In this document: piece by piece, positions 1 to 6,452 of the stretch
Numbering within the stretch: the first letter of the stretch is position 1
Layout of the letters: the number at the start of each line of letters is the position of its first letter
Origin: Bacteroidota bacterium
GTDB lineage: Bacteria > Bacteroidota > Bacteroidia > NS11-12g > UBA9320
DNA: 9,110 nucleotides
Reading direction: 5' to 3'
Assembly: GCA_003485825.1 (NCBI GenBank)
Contig: DNHN01000182.1
Location: forward strand, 1-9,110
Notes under the pieces: model-generated
What the model was told of the DNA's origin: nothing
Databases searched by the model: none
Seen by the model: only the letters and a program-made list of their open reading frames with translations
Made by a program: the position numbers and the translations under genes

Positions 1-338
1 CTGATATCAAATTCACTCACATGTTCTTCCACTTTTATACTCGTGAAGTGAGCTTCTTGTATAAAGTCAGTATGCACAAAGTTGATAGTGTACTCCCCCG
101 TAGCTAGTATGTTTTCGTGGGTGTGTCTGCGTACCTCACCTCTAGGCCTTAGGATAAATCCGAAAAGGGCCGGGCTGCTTCCTAGATGCACCACGGAGCT
201 AAATATGGCTAGATTCTCGTTCCCATCCGCGTCTATACTACCGATTAGATTTACGGGTTTGATGCCAGAGAGTGAGTTGATCAGGTTTAGTCGCTCGATG
301 CGATCCATGGCTTGTACGTCTTTTTGGGTAATGTGCAT
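1..338 (-). CDS. Flavin reductase-like (FMN-binding split barrel) protein, 3' end outside window
   Basis: Reading the minus strand from the ATG at 338-336 gives 112 residues open to the window edge, so the C-terminal part is missing. The start MHITQKDVQAMDRIERLNLI is followed by residues such as GIKPVNLIGSIDADGNENLA, then SSVVHLGSSPALFGFILRP and RRHTHENI. This is the typical N-terminal half of flavin reductase-like proteins (PF01613), which bind FMN and use NAD(P)H or act as flavoredoxin-like electron carriers in the cytoplasm. The ATG is the first start after an in-frame stop (TGA) about 16 codons upstream. No clear ribosome binding site is visible. It lies downstream of the T9SS protein gene on the same strand, with a gap of about 100 bases, so read-through is possible. 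The substrate is unknown. Family assignment is from recalled family patterns; specific function is not inferable. Confidence 0.85.
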   Translation of the reverse strand, partial: MHITQKDVQAMDRIERLNLINSLSGIKPVNLIGSIDADGNENLAIFSSVVHLGSSPALFGFILRPRGEVRRHTHENILATGEYTINFVHTDFIQEAHFTSIKVEEHVSEFDI

Positions 339-441
339 GGTAAAAATAACGAATAGGAGCAGAGAATGTTTCGTAAACTCGCCTCATTGGATGTGTTACA
401 GCACCAGCTACAGTAAGTATCGCAATGTGCTGTTCAGCATT

Positions 442-2190
442 CTATTGGATGATGATCTTTAGATTGCCCGTTGACCCAGAAAGCGTCGTAAACGTTGCGA
501 AATAAATGCCACTAGCATAGTTTGCGATATCTAGGGTAGCTTTCTGACTGTCTGGATAAACTTCGGTAAGCTGATTTCCAAGATTGTCGAATAGCGCTAT
601 TTTTTCAAGGATTTTAGTCTCGGATGCAATCGTTAATAGATTTTTTGCTGGATTCGGATAGCTGTATACCCTATCGACAGTGGATAGCGTGTTGTTCCCA
701 GTGCTCAAGGTACTCTTAACCTGCTTGATATCATCGAACAAGAATGTTGCATTCGCGGAAGCATCATTTGGCGTAGCATAGCCGAGCATGAAGGTGAGGA
801 CATTGTATACGGGAGGGTCTCCTGCAAAATCCCAAGTGTATGTGGCCCATCCTCCCGCAACGGTAGTATTGACATTTCGTTCGTTAGCGAAACCGGCCTC
901 TGTACTTTCTATTTTAAATTTCAATAATGTGCCTACAGGTGCATCGGTATATACTTTCATAGAGATAGAGCTCATCGTTTCGTAATTCATGAATTCGTCT
1001 AGCACAAGTTTACTCTGTGCCCATGGAGCTCCACCGCTTCTAATAAACTGAGCAACTGTAGCACTAGGATTATCTGAATCTATTTGTGGATTCGGTATGA
1101 TTGAGGTTATCGCACCGTTAAAATTGGTAAAGTCTGTGGTTACTACACTTTCCTCAAAATCTATAGGAAGACTTGTAGGCAAAGGGTCTGGTATTGCTGG
1201 GCCTACTACTTGCTGAATATCGTCAAATAGGAAAGTAGACGTCGCAGAACTATCGCCAATAGTGCCAAAATCGAACATAAAGCTCAGTTGATGATAGTCC
1301 TTAGGTTGGCCATAAAAATTCCAACTTACCGTTTCCCATTCTCCAGATACGGTGGTTAAGTAGTCTTTGTTTGTTCTGCTGGTCGAACTTTCCAATTCTA
1401 ATTTGATTCGTGTGCCTACTGGAGCCGTGGTATATACCTTCATGGAGATCACTGATTGGGTAGAAAAATCTAAAGTATCAGAAAGAAACAGCTTGCTTCC
1501 AGCCCAAAACTCTCCGCCATTTCTAATAATCTGGCAAACTGTGGCACTGGTATTTGTTCCTTGCATTTTAGGGTTTGCAATGACAGTAGCTTCTGATCCT
1601 GCAAAACTCAGAAAATCACTACTAACTATGCCTGATTCAAAATCAACTGGCAATGATGCAGGCACAGGGGCTGGTGGTCCTGCTACTTGTGCTATATCAT
1701 CAAAATAAAAGGTAGAGGTGGCTGAACCGTCACCGATGTTGCCAAAATCAAACATAAATACAATCTCATTCAGGTCGTTGGGTACACCTACAAATATCCA
1801 TTCCAGGGTTTCCCATTCTCCAGATACTGTGGTGAGTGCGTTTACGTCCACGGCGGTACCAGTTCCTTCTAGTTTGAACTTTACAATAGTTCCTACCGGA
1901 GCAGTGCTATATACTTTCATGGATATTTTGGTCAATACCGAAAAGTCCAGATTATCTTCCAATAGGACTTTTCCTCCTCCATACGGCTGTCCGCCATCTC
2001 TTATGATACGACCTACGGAGTCACTCGTGTTGATTCCTGCAGATAGTGGGTTCGCGACCACGGCTGCAGTACCTCCATCAAAACTGACAAAGTCTGAGGT
2101 GGTGAGGTCGGATTCAAAATTGATAGGTAAGCTTTGAGAAAATCCATAAGTGAAGGAGAACAAGCTTATTATTAAAGCGATTTTTTTCAT
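442..2190 (-). CDS. Secreted triple-module carbohydrate-binding-like protein with T9SS sorting domain
   Basis: The 582-residue product starts with a signal peptide (MKKIALIISLFSFTYGFSQS), so it should reach the periplasm through Sec. Three modules of about 149-151 residues follow (about 21-169, 180-328, 341-491), joined by short Pro-rich linkers. Each has the same order of motifs: FES/FEE near the start, NP..-.N(T/P)S, a GG...W/Y-G-S/G-K segment, ISMKVY..APVGT, a conserved Trp strand and a final FDDI. I recall such modules attached to secreted glycoside hydrolases of marine flavobacteria, which suggests glycan binding, but no catalytic domain is present here. Residues about 508-582 (YPNPAKN..., LFDNLGNQL, YASGIYFATF, final KIIIQ) form a type A T9SS sorting domain, which takes the protein across the outer membrane and is usually removed there. 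Length and start (ATG, single good signal peptide) look complete. The gene stands alone after a terminator. The ligand is unknown; an adhesin role is an alternative. Confidence 0.9.
   Translation of the reverse strand: MKKIALIISLFSFTYGFSQSLPINFESDLTTSDFVSFDGGTAAVVANPLSAGINTSDSVGRIIRDGGQPYGGGKVLLEDNLDFSVLTKISMKVYSTAPVGTIVKFKLEGTGTAVDVNALTTVSGEWETLEWIFVGVPNDLNEIVFMFDFGNIGDGSATSTFYFDDIAQVAGPPAPVPASLPVDFESGIVSSDFLSFAGSEATVIANPKMQGTNTSATVCQIIRNGGEFWAGSKLFLSDTLDFSTQSVISMKVYTTAPVGTRIKLELESSTSRTNKDYLTTVSGEWETVSWNFYGQPKDYHQLSFMFDFGTIGDSSATSTFLFDDIQQVVGPAIPDPLPTSLPIDFEESVVTTDFTNFNGAITSIIPNPQIDSDNPSATVAQFIRSGGAPWAQSKLVLDEFMNYETMSSISMKVYTDAPVGTLLKFKIESTEAGFANERNVNTTVAGGWATYTWDFAGDPPVYNVLTFMLGYATPNDASANATFLFDDIKQVKSTLSTGNNTLSTVDRVYSYPNPAKNLLTIASETKILEKIALFDNLGNQLTEVYPDSQKATLDIANYASGIYFATFTTLSGSTGNLKIIIQ
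718..2130 (-). repeat. Three tandem copies of a ~150-residue beta-sandwich module (coding)
   Basis: The copies lie at about 1684-2130, 1207-1653 and 718-1170, read on the minus strand. Copies 1 and 2 align without gaps over 149 residues at roughly half identity, with identical blocks such as TTVSGEWET and FMFDFG. Copy 3 is more diverged (GGWATYTWDF in place of GEWET..W.F). The DNA has diverged enough that this is an old internal duplication, not a recent one. The conserved ISMKVY, APVGT and FDDI blocks recur at the same place in all three. Confidence 0.9.
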
Positions 2191-2266
2191 TGTAGTTACT
2201 AGCGTAAGGAATTTAAAATGTGCAGGTAAGCTTTCTTTTATCTACTTAGCCTATCACGAATTTAAT

Positions 2267-2301
2267 AAAAACCTTATAGTATTAATCACTATAAGGTTTT
2301 T
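2267..2301 (-). terminator. Strong rho-independent hairpin, probably bidirectional
   Basis: AAAAACCTTATAGT (2267-2280) pairs perfectly with ACTATAAGGTTTTT (2288-2301) around a 7-base loop, a 14-bp stem. On the plus strand the stem runs into eight T; on the minus strand into TTTTTATT. All flanking genes are on the minus strand, so its clear job is to stop transcripts from the kinase/cytochrome region before the T9SS protein gene. The plus-strand T run could also stop antisense transcription. Confidence 0.85.
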
Positions 2302-2472
2302 TTTCTTGTTTTTAAATTTGTCCGTGCGAAAGCTCAAACTGCAAAACCACTCTATGTTCTATTGTGTGGAGTGATGGTTTCGTGTCTAGCGTTTGGTACT
2401 CGGTTGGTGTGCCTTTACGTCATGGCGTGTGCTACATCAGAGCTTCGGGTTCAGCGTGATCCATGGATGCTA

Positions 2473-2946
2473 TTACTCTTCTTTTTTTGACCCACTGACT
2501 ATCCTTGAAATAATTCCTTTTTGATCTGAAAATTCTGCTAGTAATACGCCAGCCAAGTGGATGGTAATAAATGCCAAGAGATAGTAAATGCTTAGTACGT
2601 GGATGTCCTCCATCGATTTTTTTAAGTCTTTGGGACCTAATTCAATAATAAGTCCAGTAGTAAGCGAAACGATCACAGAGATATAGAAAATGAGATAGGT
2701 CCATTTTTGTACTTTCATCTTTGCAGTTAGGTCTTTGCTCAACGGATTTTGAATCTTCATATGTCCGAATGCTGGGAGTATGAATCGAATACTAAACAAT
2801 CCGACTAACACATAACCAATGTAAATGTGCCAATCCCACATGGGTTGTCTTATTTTTTTAGCTAAAACGATGAGTTGATCCTCGGACAGAGTTTGGCCTG
2901 TGCCGATAATGTAGTCTTGTAATATAGCTGCTACATTGTGCTTATT
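2473..2946 (-). pseudogene. b561-type cytochrome b, 5'-truncated (first membrane helix missing)
   Basis: The frame has an ATG at 2841 giving 122 residues (MWDWHIYIGYVLVGLFSIRF...), but it stays open 35 codons further upstream, to a stop at 2947-2949. Those codons read like genuine protein (KHNVAAILQDYI, SEDQLIVLAKKIRQP) running into WDWH. The ATG-started part has three hydrophobic helices (about 7-25, 48-66, 83-102) with His5, His81 and His95 as possible haem ligands. It matches the C-terminal part of four-helix b561/Ni-Fe-hydrogenase-type membrane cytochromes, which pass electrons between quinones and partner proteins in the inner membrane. Such proteins normally start with another helix carrying a His; no codons for it exist here, because the kinase gene ends in the same place (its stop TAA is 2944-2942). 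I infer a deletion joined the kinase to the middle of this gene. A shortened but expressed three-helix protein from 2841 is the alternative. No helix-1 remnant was found in other frames. Confidence 0.65.
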
Positions 2947-3984
2947 CTACAGGTAAATAAATGGGAAAAGTAGCGCCTTTGTCTGGTCCTTCACTTGTTG
3001 CAGTTAATTTACCAAAATGTTTGTTTACAAATCTCCGAGCTATGAACAGCCCCATACCTGGGGTGGATTCTCCTTGGCTGCCTAATCGTGAATGTTCTGT
3101 GAACGGTTTAAATAGCGCTTCTGAGACTTCTTGTTTTAAACCTAACCCGTTGTCAATAACGTCTATGTTTATTCCCGAGATGTCTTTTGTTGCTTGGATA
3201 CGTATAGACTCTACTGAGTGCGAAAATTTAATAGCATTACCTATTAAATTTGTGAATACTTGTCTAAAAGCACTTACATTCCCTAGAGTCTTTAGTTCAG
3301 TATCGCACTCAAATATGACATCAATATTTTTTTGGTTTAAAGGAACTTTTAAGGACTCTATTACCTCATCGAGTAGCTGTTTCAGATCGATGTCCGCTTT
3401 TTCTAATTTGCCTTGTGTCTGAGACTCATTTCTCAAATTAGAAAGGGTGCTTTCCATTAAAGTTAGTTGTTCATTGGCGAGCGTTTTCTTGTTTTTCAAT
3501 ACCGTATCTCTATCGGGGTTACTCATTTCATCTTCTAGCATATCTAGTGACATAATAATTCCGGCACAGGGACGTCTAAGGTCATGAGATAAAATCGTAA
3601 TAGCCTGTTGTTTGGAATCAATAAGATTGTCAAATACTTCAATTGAAAATTGTAAATCTTTTAAAAGTACTCCAACCTCATCTTTATAACCTGAAGGTAA
3701 GCGAGGGATTTCCTGACTTTCTAAATAGACTTTAAGGGCATTGCTAGCTAGTTTTAAAGGTTCGAGTAATCTGTTGAGCACGTTGAGTGTAATGGCAGTA
3801 GCTCCCAAGGTAAAATCAGTGTAAAAGTCAATATCGTCGGGGTAGACAACGCACTTGTATTGAAGATTAGATATAGAATTAAACCAATGAGAGGAATGTG
3901 TAGGCCTACAAAGGCAATGGCCAAAAACTTGGTAGAGTATTTTTTGAGAACACCAATTTTAGATAGATTTGAATATAGCTTCAT
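2942..3984 (-). pseudogene. Membrane sensor histidine kinase, broken by a one-base frameshift
   Basis: Two overlapping minus-strand frames form one kinase of about 347 residues. The first, from ATG 3984-3982, gives MKLYSNLSKIGVLKKYSTKF, a membrane helix (about 19-41) and the start of a second (TILTFTLIL), then goes out of frame after residue 58. The second, from about 3811 down, completes that helix (LGATAITLNVLNRLLEP) and carries all catalytic parts: an H-box SHDLRRP (His134 of the restored protein), an N-box FTNLIGNAIKFS, a G1 box DVIDNGLGL and a G2 box GMGLFIARR. Restoring one A (TTTTACC to TTTTAACC on the minus strand, 3809-3816) fuses them as ...LILTLGATA. The kinase would phosphorylate a response regulator on Asp, but no regulator gene is adjacent and only a short periplasmic loop exists between the helices, so the signal is unknown. 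A sequencing error, or re-initiation at TTG 3808 giving a soluble kinase, are alternatives to true decay. Confidence 0.8.
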
Positions 3985-4048
3985 CGTTGATGGATTGTAT
4001 TTTTTTTGGTACTGTTAACATACTGACTAATGCGTTTTATAGGTCTCC

Positions 4049-4056
4049 CAAAATTA
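4049..4056 (-). promoter_or_regulatory. Candidate Bacteroidota -7 promoter element for the histidine kinase
   Basis: The minus strand reads TAATTTTG, a full match to the TAnnTTTG element used by the main Bacteroidota sigma factor. It would start transcription near 4043, leaving a leader of about 59 bases before the kinase ATG at 3984. No clear -33 TTG lies 17-23 bases upstream, which lowers confidence. Confidence 0.5.
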
Positions 4057-4130
4057 ATACTTCCAAGTGATGAATTGGGAATATCTATACGGTGACATTT
4101 GACCGTTTATATGTTATACGAGAAAAAGGA

Positions 4131-4190
4131 TAAATGCAGCGAAGACTCAGAGCGAAGTTTACCAACGGTCTAACTAGGTGTCTGCATTTA
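4131..4190 (-). terminator. Possible long-loop hairpin after the haem/copper lipoprotein gene
   Basis: TAAATGCAG (4131-4139) pairs perfectly with CTGCATTTA (4182-4190), enclosing 42 bases. Read on the minus strand, the structure begins 4 bases after the stop codon of the lipoprotein gene and is followed by TCCTTTTTC. Position and T-rich tail suit a terminator, but the loop is long and the stem short, so this is tentative. Confidence 0.35.
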
Positions 4191-4194
4191 GAAC

Positions 4195-5550
4195 CTACTC
4201 CACTTCCAAACTCACATCCTCATCACCTTCCTGATACGGCAGCCATGTGATGATAAATTGGAGCATTTCGTCCGTGGTGCGCATCCCTGCACCTCCAAAC
4301 TCGTACCGCTCTCGAATTTCTTGTGGCGGGTTGTATGGATTGTTTTGGTTCTCAGCAGTGTTGTCAAATTCAGCCTCTACATAGATCACGCTTCCAGCAG
4401 GAATCTTCAACATCTTAGGGAAGGTGTAAAAGTACTGCCACCTAAAGTCCCACTTCGGAATGCTGATCAAGCGGATGCTATCTTGACTAGGTGTGAGAGC
4501 GTACGCCTTAAAACTCTTGCCAAGCAGATGCATATGTGGATTTATAGTCAGTATACTAATGTCTTCAGGTATTTTTAGAAAGCTAGCGTGCTTGGTGATT
4601 TTGCCTGGAGGTATCACGAGTGGCGGTATGATTTTACTGGCTCCATTGGTTCCGAGCATCACTTCATTGATAGGGCGCTTGGGAGGTGTGTTTGAGAAAA
4701 AAATGTTAACTCTACTGTGGTCCCACTTGTCTTGCGGTATCGGCCCAAAGTGTATGTCATCGGCTATCAGTATGGACTTTTTATTCATCGTAAATCCACC
4801 GATGCCTTCTGGATAGAGCTGTGCTTGAACTCCAGGCAGGTAATTTGCCGCTGAATTTATTTGCGAAGGACGAGTGCCGTCATCATTAGTAAGCTGTAGT
4901 GCGTTAAATTGCGCTACATATTCTGATTCTGCTACTTCTAAGTTTAGGATCCGTTGCCCATTAAGGATATTTGCTTTTTTATCAGGTTCGTAGTTGAGCA
5001 GCCTGCCATTCATATGGTGGACGAGATTATTCTCATTGGGTAAAAATTCCATAGCCCTTACATATTTCTTCTCACTTAGTGTGATTGGCAGTGTAGCTAT
5101 GAAAAACTTATCTCTACTGTTACCCGAAATTAGAATACTATCAAACCACACCGTAGTATCTGGCTTGCCAATATAACTGTATGTATCATACTGAGGAAGC
5201 TCAGGTAGCAGAGAAGTGTCTCCCTCCGGAGCGCCACCTTCTATCCAGTCTTTTATTTTTTGTTTGGCAGCATCTGTAAGGTAGCGTTCACCGATGAAAT
5301 GGCTATAGTTTCGGTCTGCTGGCCAAGGAGGCATTAGACCACTTTGGGTAACTCCGAGTATGGTGTTTTTTTTTCTGTTGACCTGTGCGTAAGTGGTTAG
5401 CGAAAAAGGTGCAGCACCACCGCTTCTGTGACAAGAGGTACAGTTTTTATACAGAATTGGAGCGATGTCCTCAGTATAGGTAAGGTCAGTACTTTGGTTA
5501 CATGCTATTACTGCTAAGGTTATTAAGAAAACGATTACGGCCTTTTTCAC
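4195..5550 (-). CDS. Lipoprotein with c-type haem site and PHM-like copper monooxygenase domains
   Basis: With the GTG start at 5550 the product is 451 residues; residue numbers here count from the in-frame TTG at 5559 (add 3). A short Lys-rich start and hydrophobic stretch end in the lipobox LAVIAC (Cys20), so the mature protein should be lipid-anchored outside the inner membrane. A haem-c motif CTSCH (40-44) lies in YKNCTSCHRSGGAAPF, with Met76 in GLMPPWP as a possible axial ligand. The rest matches copper type II ascorbate-dependent monooxygenases (peptidylglycine hydroxylase family). His181-His182 and His270 (DIHFGP) fit the first copper site; His342, His344 (NPHMH) and Met432 (TTDEML) fit the second. 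In that family such sites hydroxylate a C-H bond using O2; the haem domain could supply electrons. Substrate and partners are unknown. The TTG start is unlikely because it lies inside the promoter. No neighbour indicates a pathway; the gene is divergent from the acyltransferase operon. Confidence 0.85.
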   Translation of the reverse strand: MKKAVIVFLITLAVIACNQSTDLTYTEDIAPILYKNCTSCHRSGGAAPFSLTTYAQVNRKKNTILGVTQSGLMPPWPADRNYSHFIGERYLTDAAKQKIKDWIEGGAPEGDTSLLPELPQYDTYSYIGKPDTTVWFDSILISGNSRDKFFIATLPITLSEKKYVRAMEFLPNENNLVHHMNGRLLNYEPDKKANILNGQRILNLEVAESEYVAQFNALQLTNDDGTRPSQINSAANYLPGVQAQLYPEGIGGFTMNKKSILIADDIHFGPIPQDKWDHSRVNIFFSNTPPKRPINEVMLGTNGASKIIPPLVIPPGKITKHASFLKIPEDISILTINPHMHLLGKSFKAYALTPSQDSIRLISIPKWDFRWQYFYTFPKMLKIPAGSVIYVEAEFDNTAENQNNPYNPPQEIRERYEFGGAGMRTTDEMLQFIITWLPYQEGDEDVSLEVE

Positions 5551-5556
5551 TTTGTA

Positions 5557-5589
5557 CAAAGGTAGGGGAGTGGTTTTAACTTTATCAAA
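5557..5589 (-). promoter_or_regulatory. Promoter of the haem/copper lipoprotein gene; decides its start codon
   Basis: On the minus strand TTTG (5589-5586) is followed, 21 bases later, by TACCTTTG (5564-5557). This is a full match to the Bacteroidota pattern TTG-N17-23-TAnnTTTG. Transcription should start about 6-7 bases beyond, near 5551, which lies past the TTG codon at 5559-5557 and practically at the GTG at 5550. The mRNA is therefore probably leaderless or nearly so, starting at GTG AAA AAG. Confidence 0.7.
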
Positions 5590-5617
5590 CGAATGGTAGA
5601 AGTTTCACTGGCTTGAC

Positions 5618-5625
5618 TATTTTCG
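5618..5625 (+). promoter_or_regulatory. Weak -7-like element before the acyltransferase operon
   Basis: TATTTTCG differs from TAnnTTTG by one base and lies 8 bases before the ATG at 5634, which would give a very short leader. No convincing -33 element is seen at the usual distance. It is the best candidate in the short divergent gap. Confidence 0.35.
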
Positions 5626-5633
5626 CGTACTTA

Positions 5634-6452
5634 ATGGCAGCTAAGTTTATAGATATAGAGAAGATAATAGCGGATAAGAATCCGAAACTGCTGAAATACC
5701 TCCCAAAATTCTTATTAAACTACCTCAAAAAAATCCTCTGGCAGGATGAGGTAAACCGCATTATAGCGGATAATGAGGGGGTAAGTGGTGTGCAGTTTTG
5801 CCGAAATGTAATCGCTGAATTTAATATAACAGCGGTTATTGAGGGGATCGAGAATGCACCTAAGACAGGTGGAGTCACTTTTGCTAGTAACCATCCGTTA
5901 GGAGGCATGGATGCCTTAGCATTCATAGATCAGTTTAGCCATTACCGTGAAGATATTAAGTTTATAGCAAATGATATCCTGCTTAACCTGAAGCCCATGC
6001 AAGATATTTTTGTAGGGGTTAATAAAATGGGCACTACAGCAGTACCTTCACTAAAAAATGTAGATGCAGTGCTGGCCAATGATGAGAGTGTAGTCATATT
6101 CCCAGCTGGTCTCGTAAGCAGGAGAAAAAATGGAGTAATAAAAGACTTGGAGTGGAAGAAAACCTTCGTCACTAGAGCACGCAAGCACAATGTACCTATC
6201 GTACCTGTAATTATAGAAGGTAAACTGTCTAATTTCTTCTATAATTTTAGCAATCTTAGAGAGAAATTAGGCATCAAAGCCAATATTGAAATGCTATATT
6301 TGGTAAATGAGCTTTTCAAACAAAAAAATACAACAATTAAAATTATTTTTGGTAAGCCGATAAGTCCGGAGTCATTGGATCAGAATCTAAAGAAGGATAG
6401 GGCTTGGGCACAAGATATTAAAGAAAAAGCGTACGCCCTTAAGGAACAATAA
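5634..6452 (+). CDS. glsA: PlsC-type O-acyltransferase for aminolipid synthesis (GlsA/OlsA-like)
   Basis: The 272-residue protein carries the HX4D acyltransferase motif as NHPLGGMD (His87, Asp93) and the glycerol-phosphate acyltransferase block FPAGLVSRR (from about 156), where a substrate-binding Arg or Lys is expected. In this family the enzyme moves an acyl chain from acyl-ACP or acyl-CoA to a hydroxyl. Because its stop abuts the start of a GNAT N-acyltransferase gene, I infer that the acceptor is the 3-hydroxyl of an N-(3-hydroxyacyl) amino acid, as for GlsA (glycine lipid) or OlsA (ornithine lipid), and not lysophosphatidate. It should act at the inner face of the inner membrane. I chose ATG 5634 (MAAKFIDIEKIIADKNPKLL); an in-frame TTG at 5613 precedes it but lies upstream of or within the promoter-like element. 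The gene symbol is by analogy; a general lysophospholipid acyltransferase remains possible. Confidence 0.8.
   Translation: MAAKFIDIEKIIADKNPKLLKYLPKFLLNYLKKILWQDEVNRIIADNEGVSGVQFCRNVIAEFNITAVIEGIENAPKTGGVTFASNHPLGGMDALAFIDQFSHYREDIKFIANDILLNLKPMQDIFVGVNKMGTTAVPSLKNVDAVLANDESVVIFPAGLVSRRKNGVIKDLEWKKTFVTRARKHNVPIVPVIIEGKLSNFFYNFSNLREKLGIKANIEMLYLVNELFKQKNTTIKIIFGKPISPESLDQNLKKDRAWAQDIKEKAYALKEQ

Noticed and set aside
82..462. Plus-strand open frame of 126 codons
   Set aside because: It lies opposite the flavin reductase-like gene, whose minus-strand translation matches a known family; the plus-strand product has no recognisable pattern.
1367..2137. Two plus-strand open frames opposite the T9SS protein gene
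   Set aside because: They contain repeated stretches only because they mirror the tandem modules on the other strand; no signal peptide or domain is seen.
2150..2374. Plus-strand open frame of 74 codons in the gap near 2190
   Set aside because: It crosses the strong terminator hairpin and the start of the T9SS protein gene, and resembles no family.
2302..2472. Possible small RNA or degenerate repeat in the gap between the terminator and the cytochrome remnant
   Set aside because: The minus strand has loosely similar pieces (ACCAACCGAGT, ACCAAACGCTA, ACACGAAACC) and a 10-base palindrome ATCCATGGAT at 2459-2468, but no regular period, promoter or stable fold that I can support.
2961..3422. 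Plus-strand open frame of 153 codons inside the kinase region
   Set aside because: The opposite strand carries clear N, G1 and G2 boxes of a histidine kinase, so this is a shadow frame.
3806..3816. Programmed -1 frameshifting in the kinase
   Set aside because: There is no canonical slippery heptamer, and a one-base deletion explains the join more simply; kept only as an alternative.
4258..4816. Two overlapping plus-strand frames inside the haem/copper lipoprotein gene
   Set aside because: The minus-strand product has conserved metal ligands throughout; the plus-strand products show nothing recognisable.
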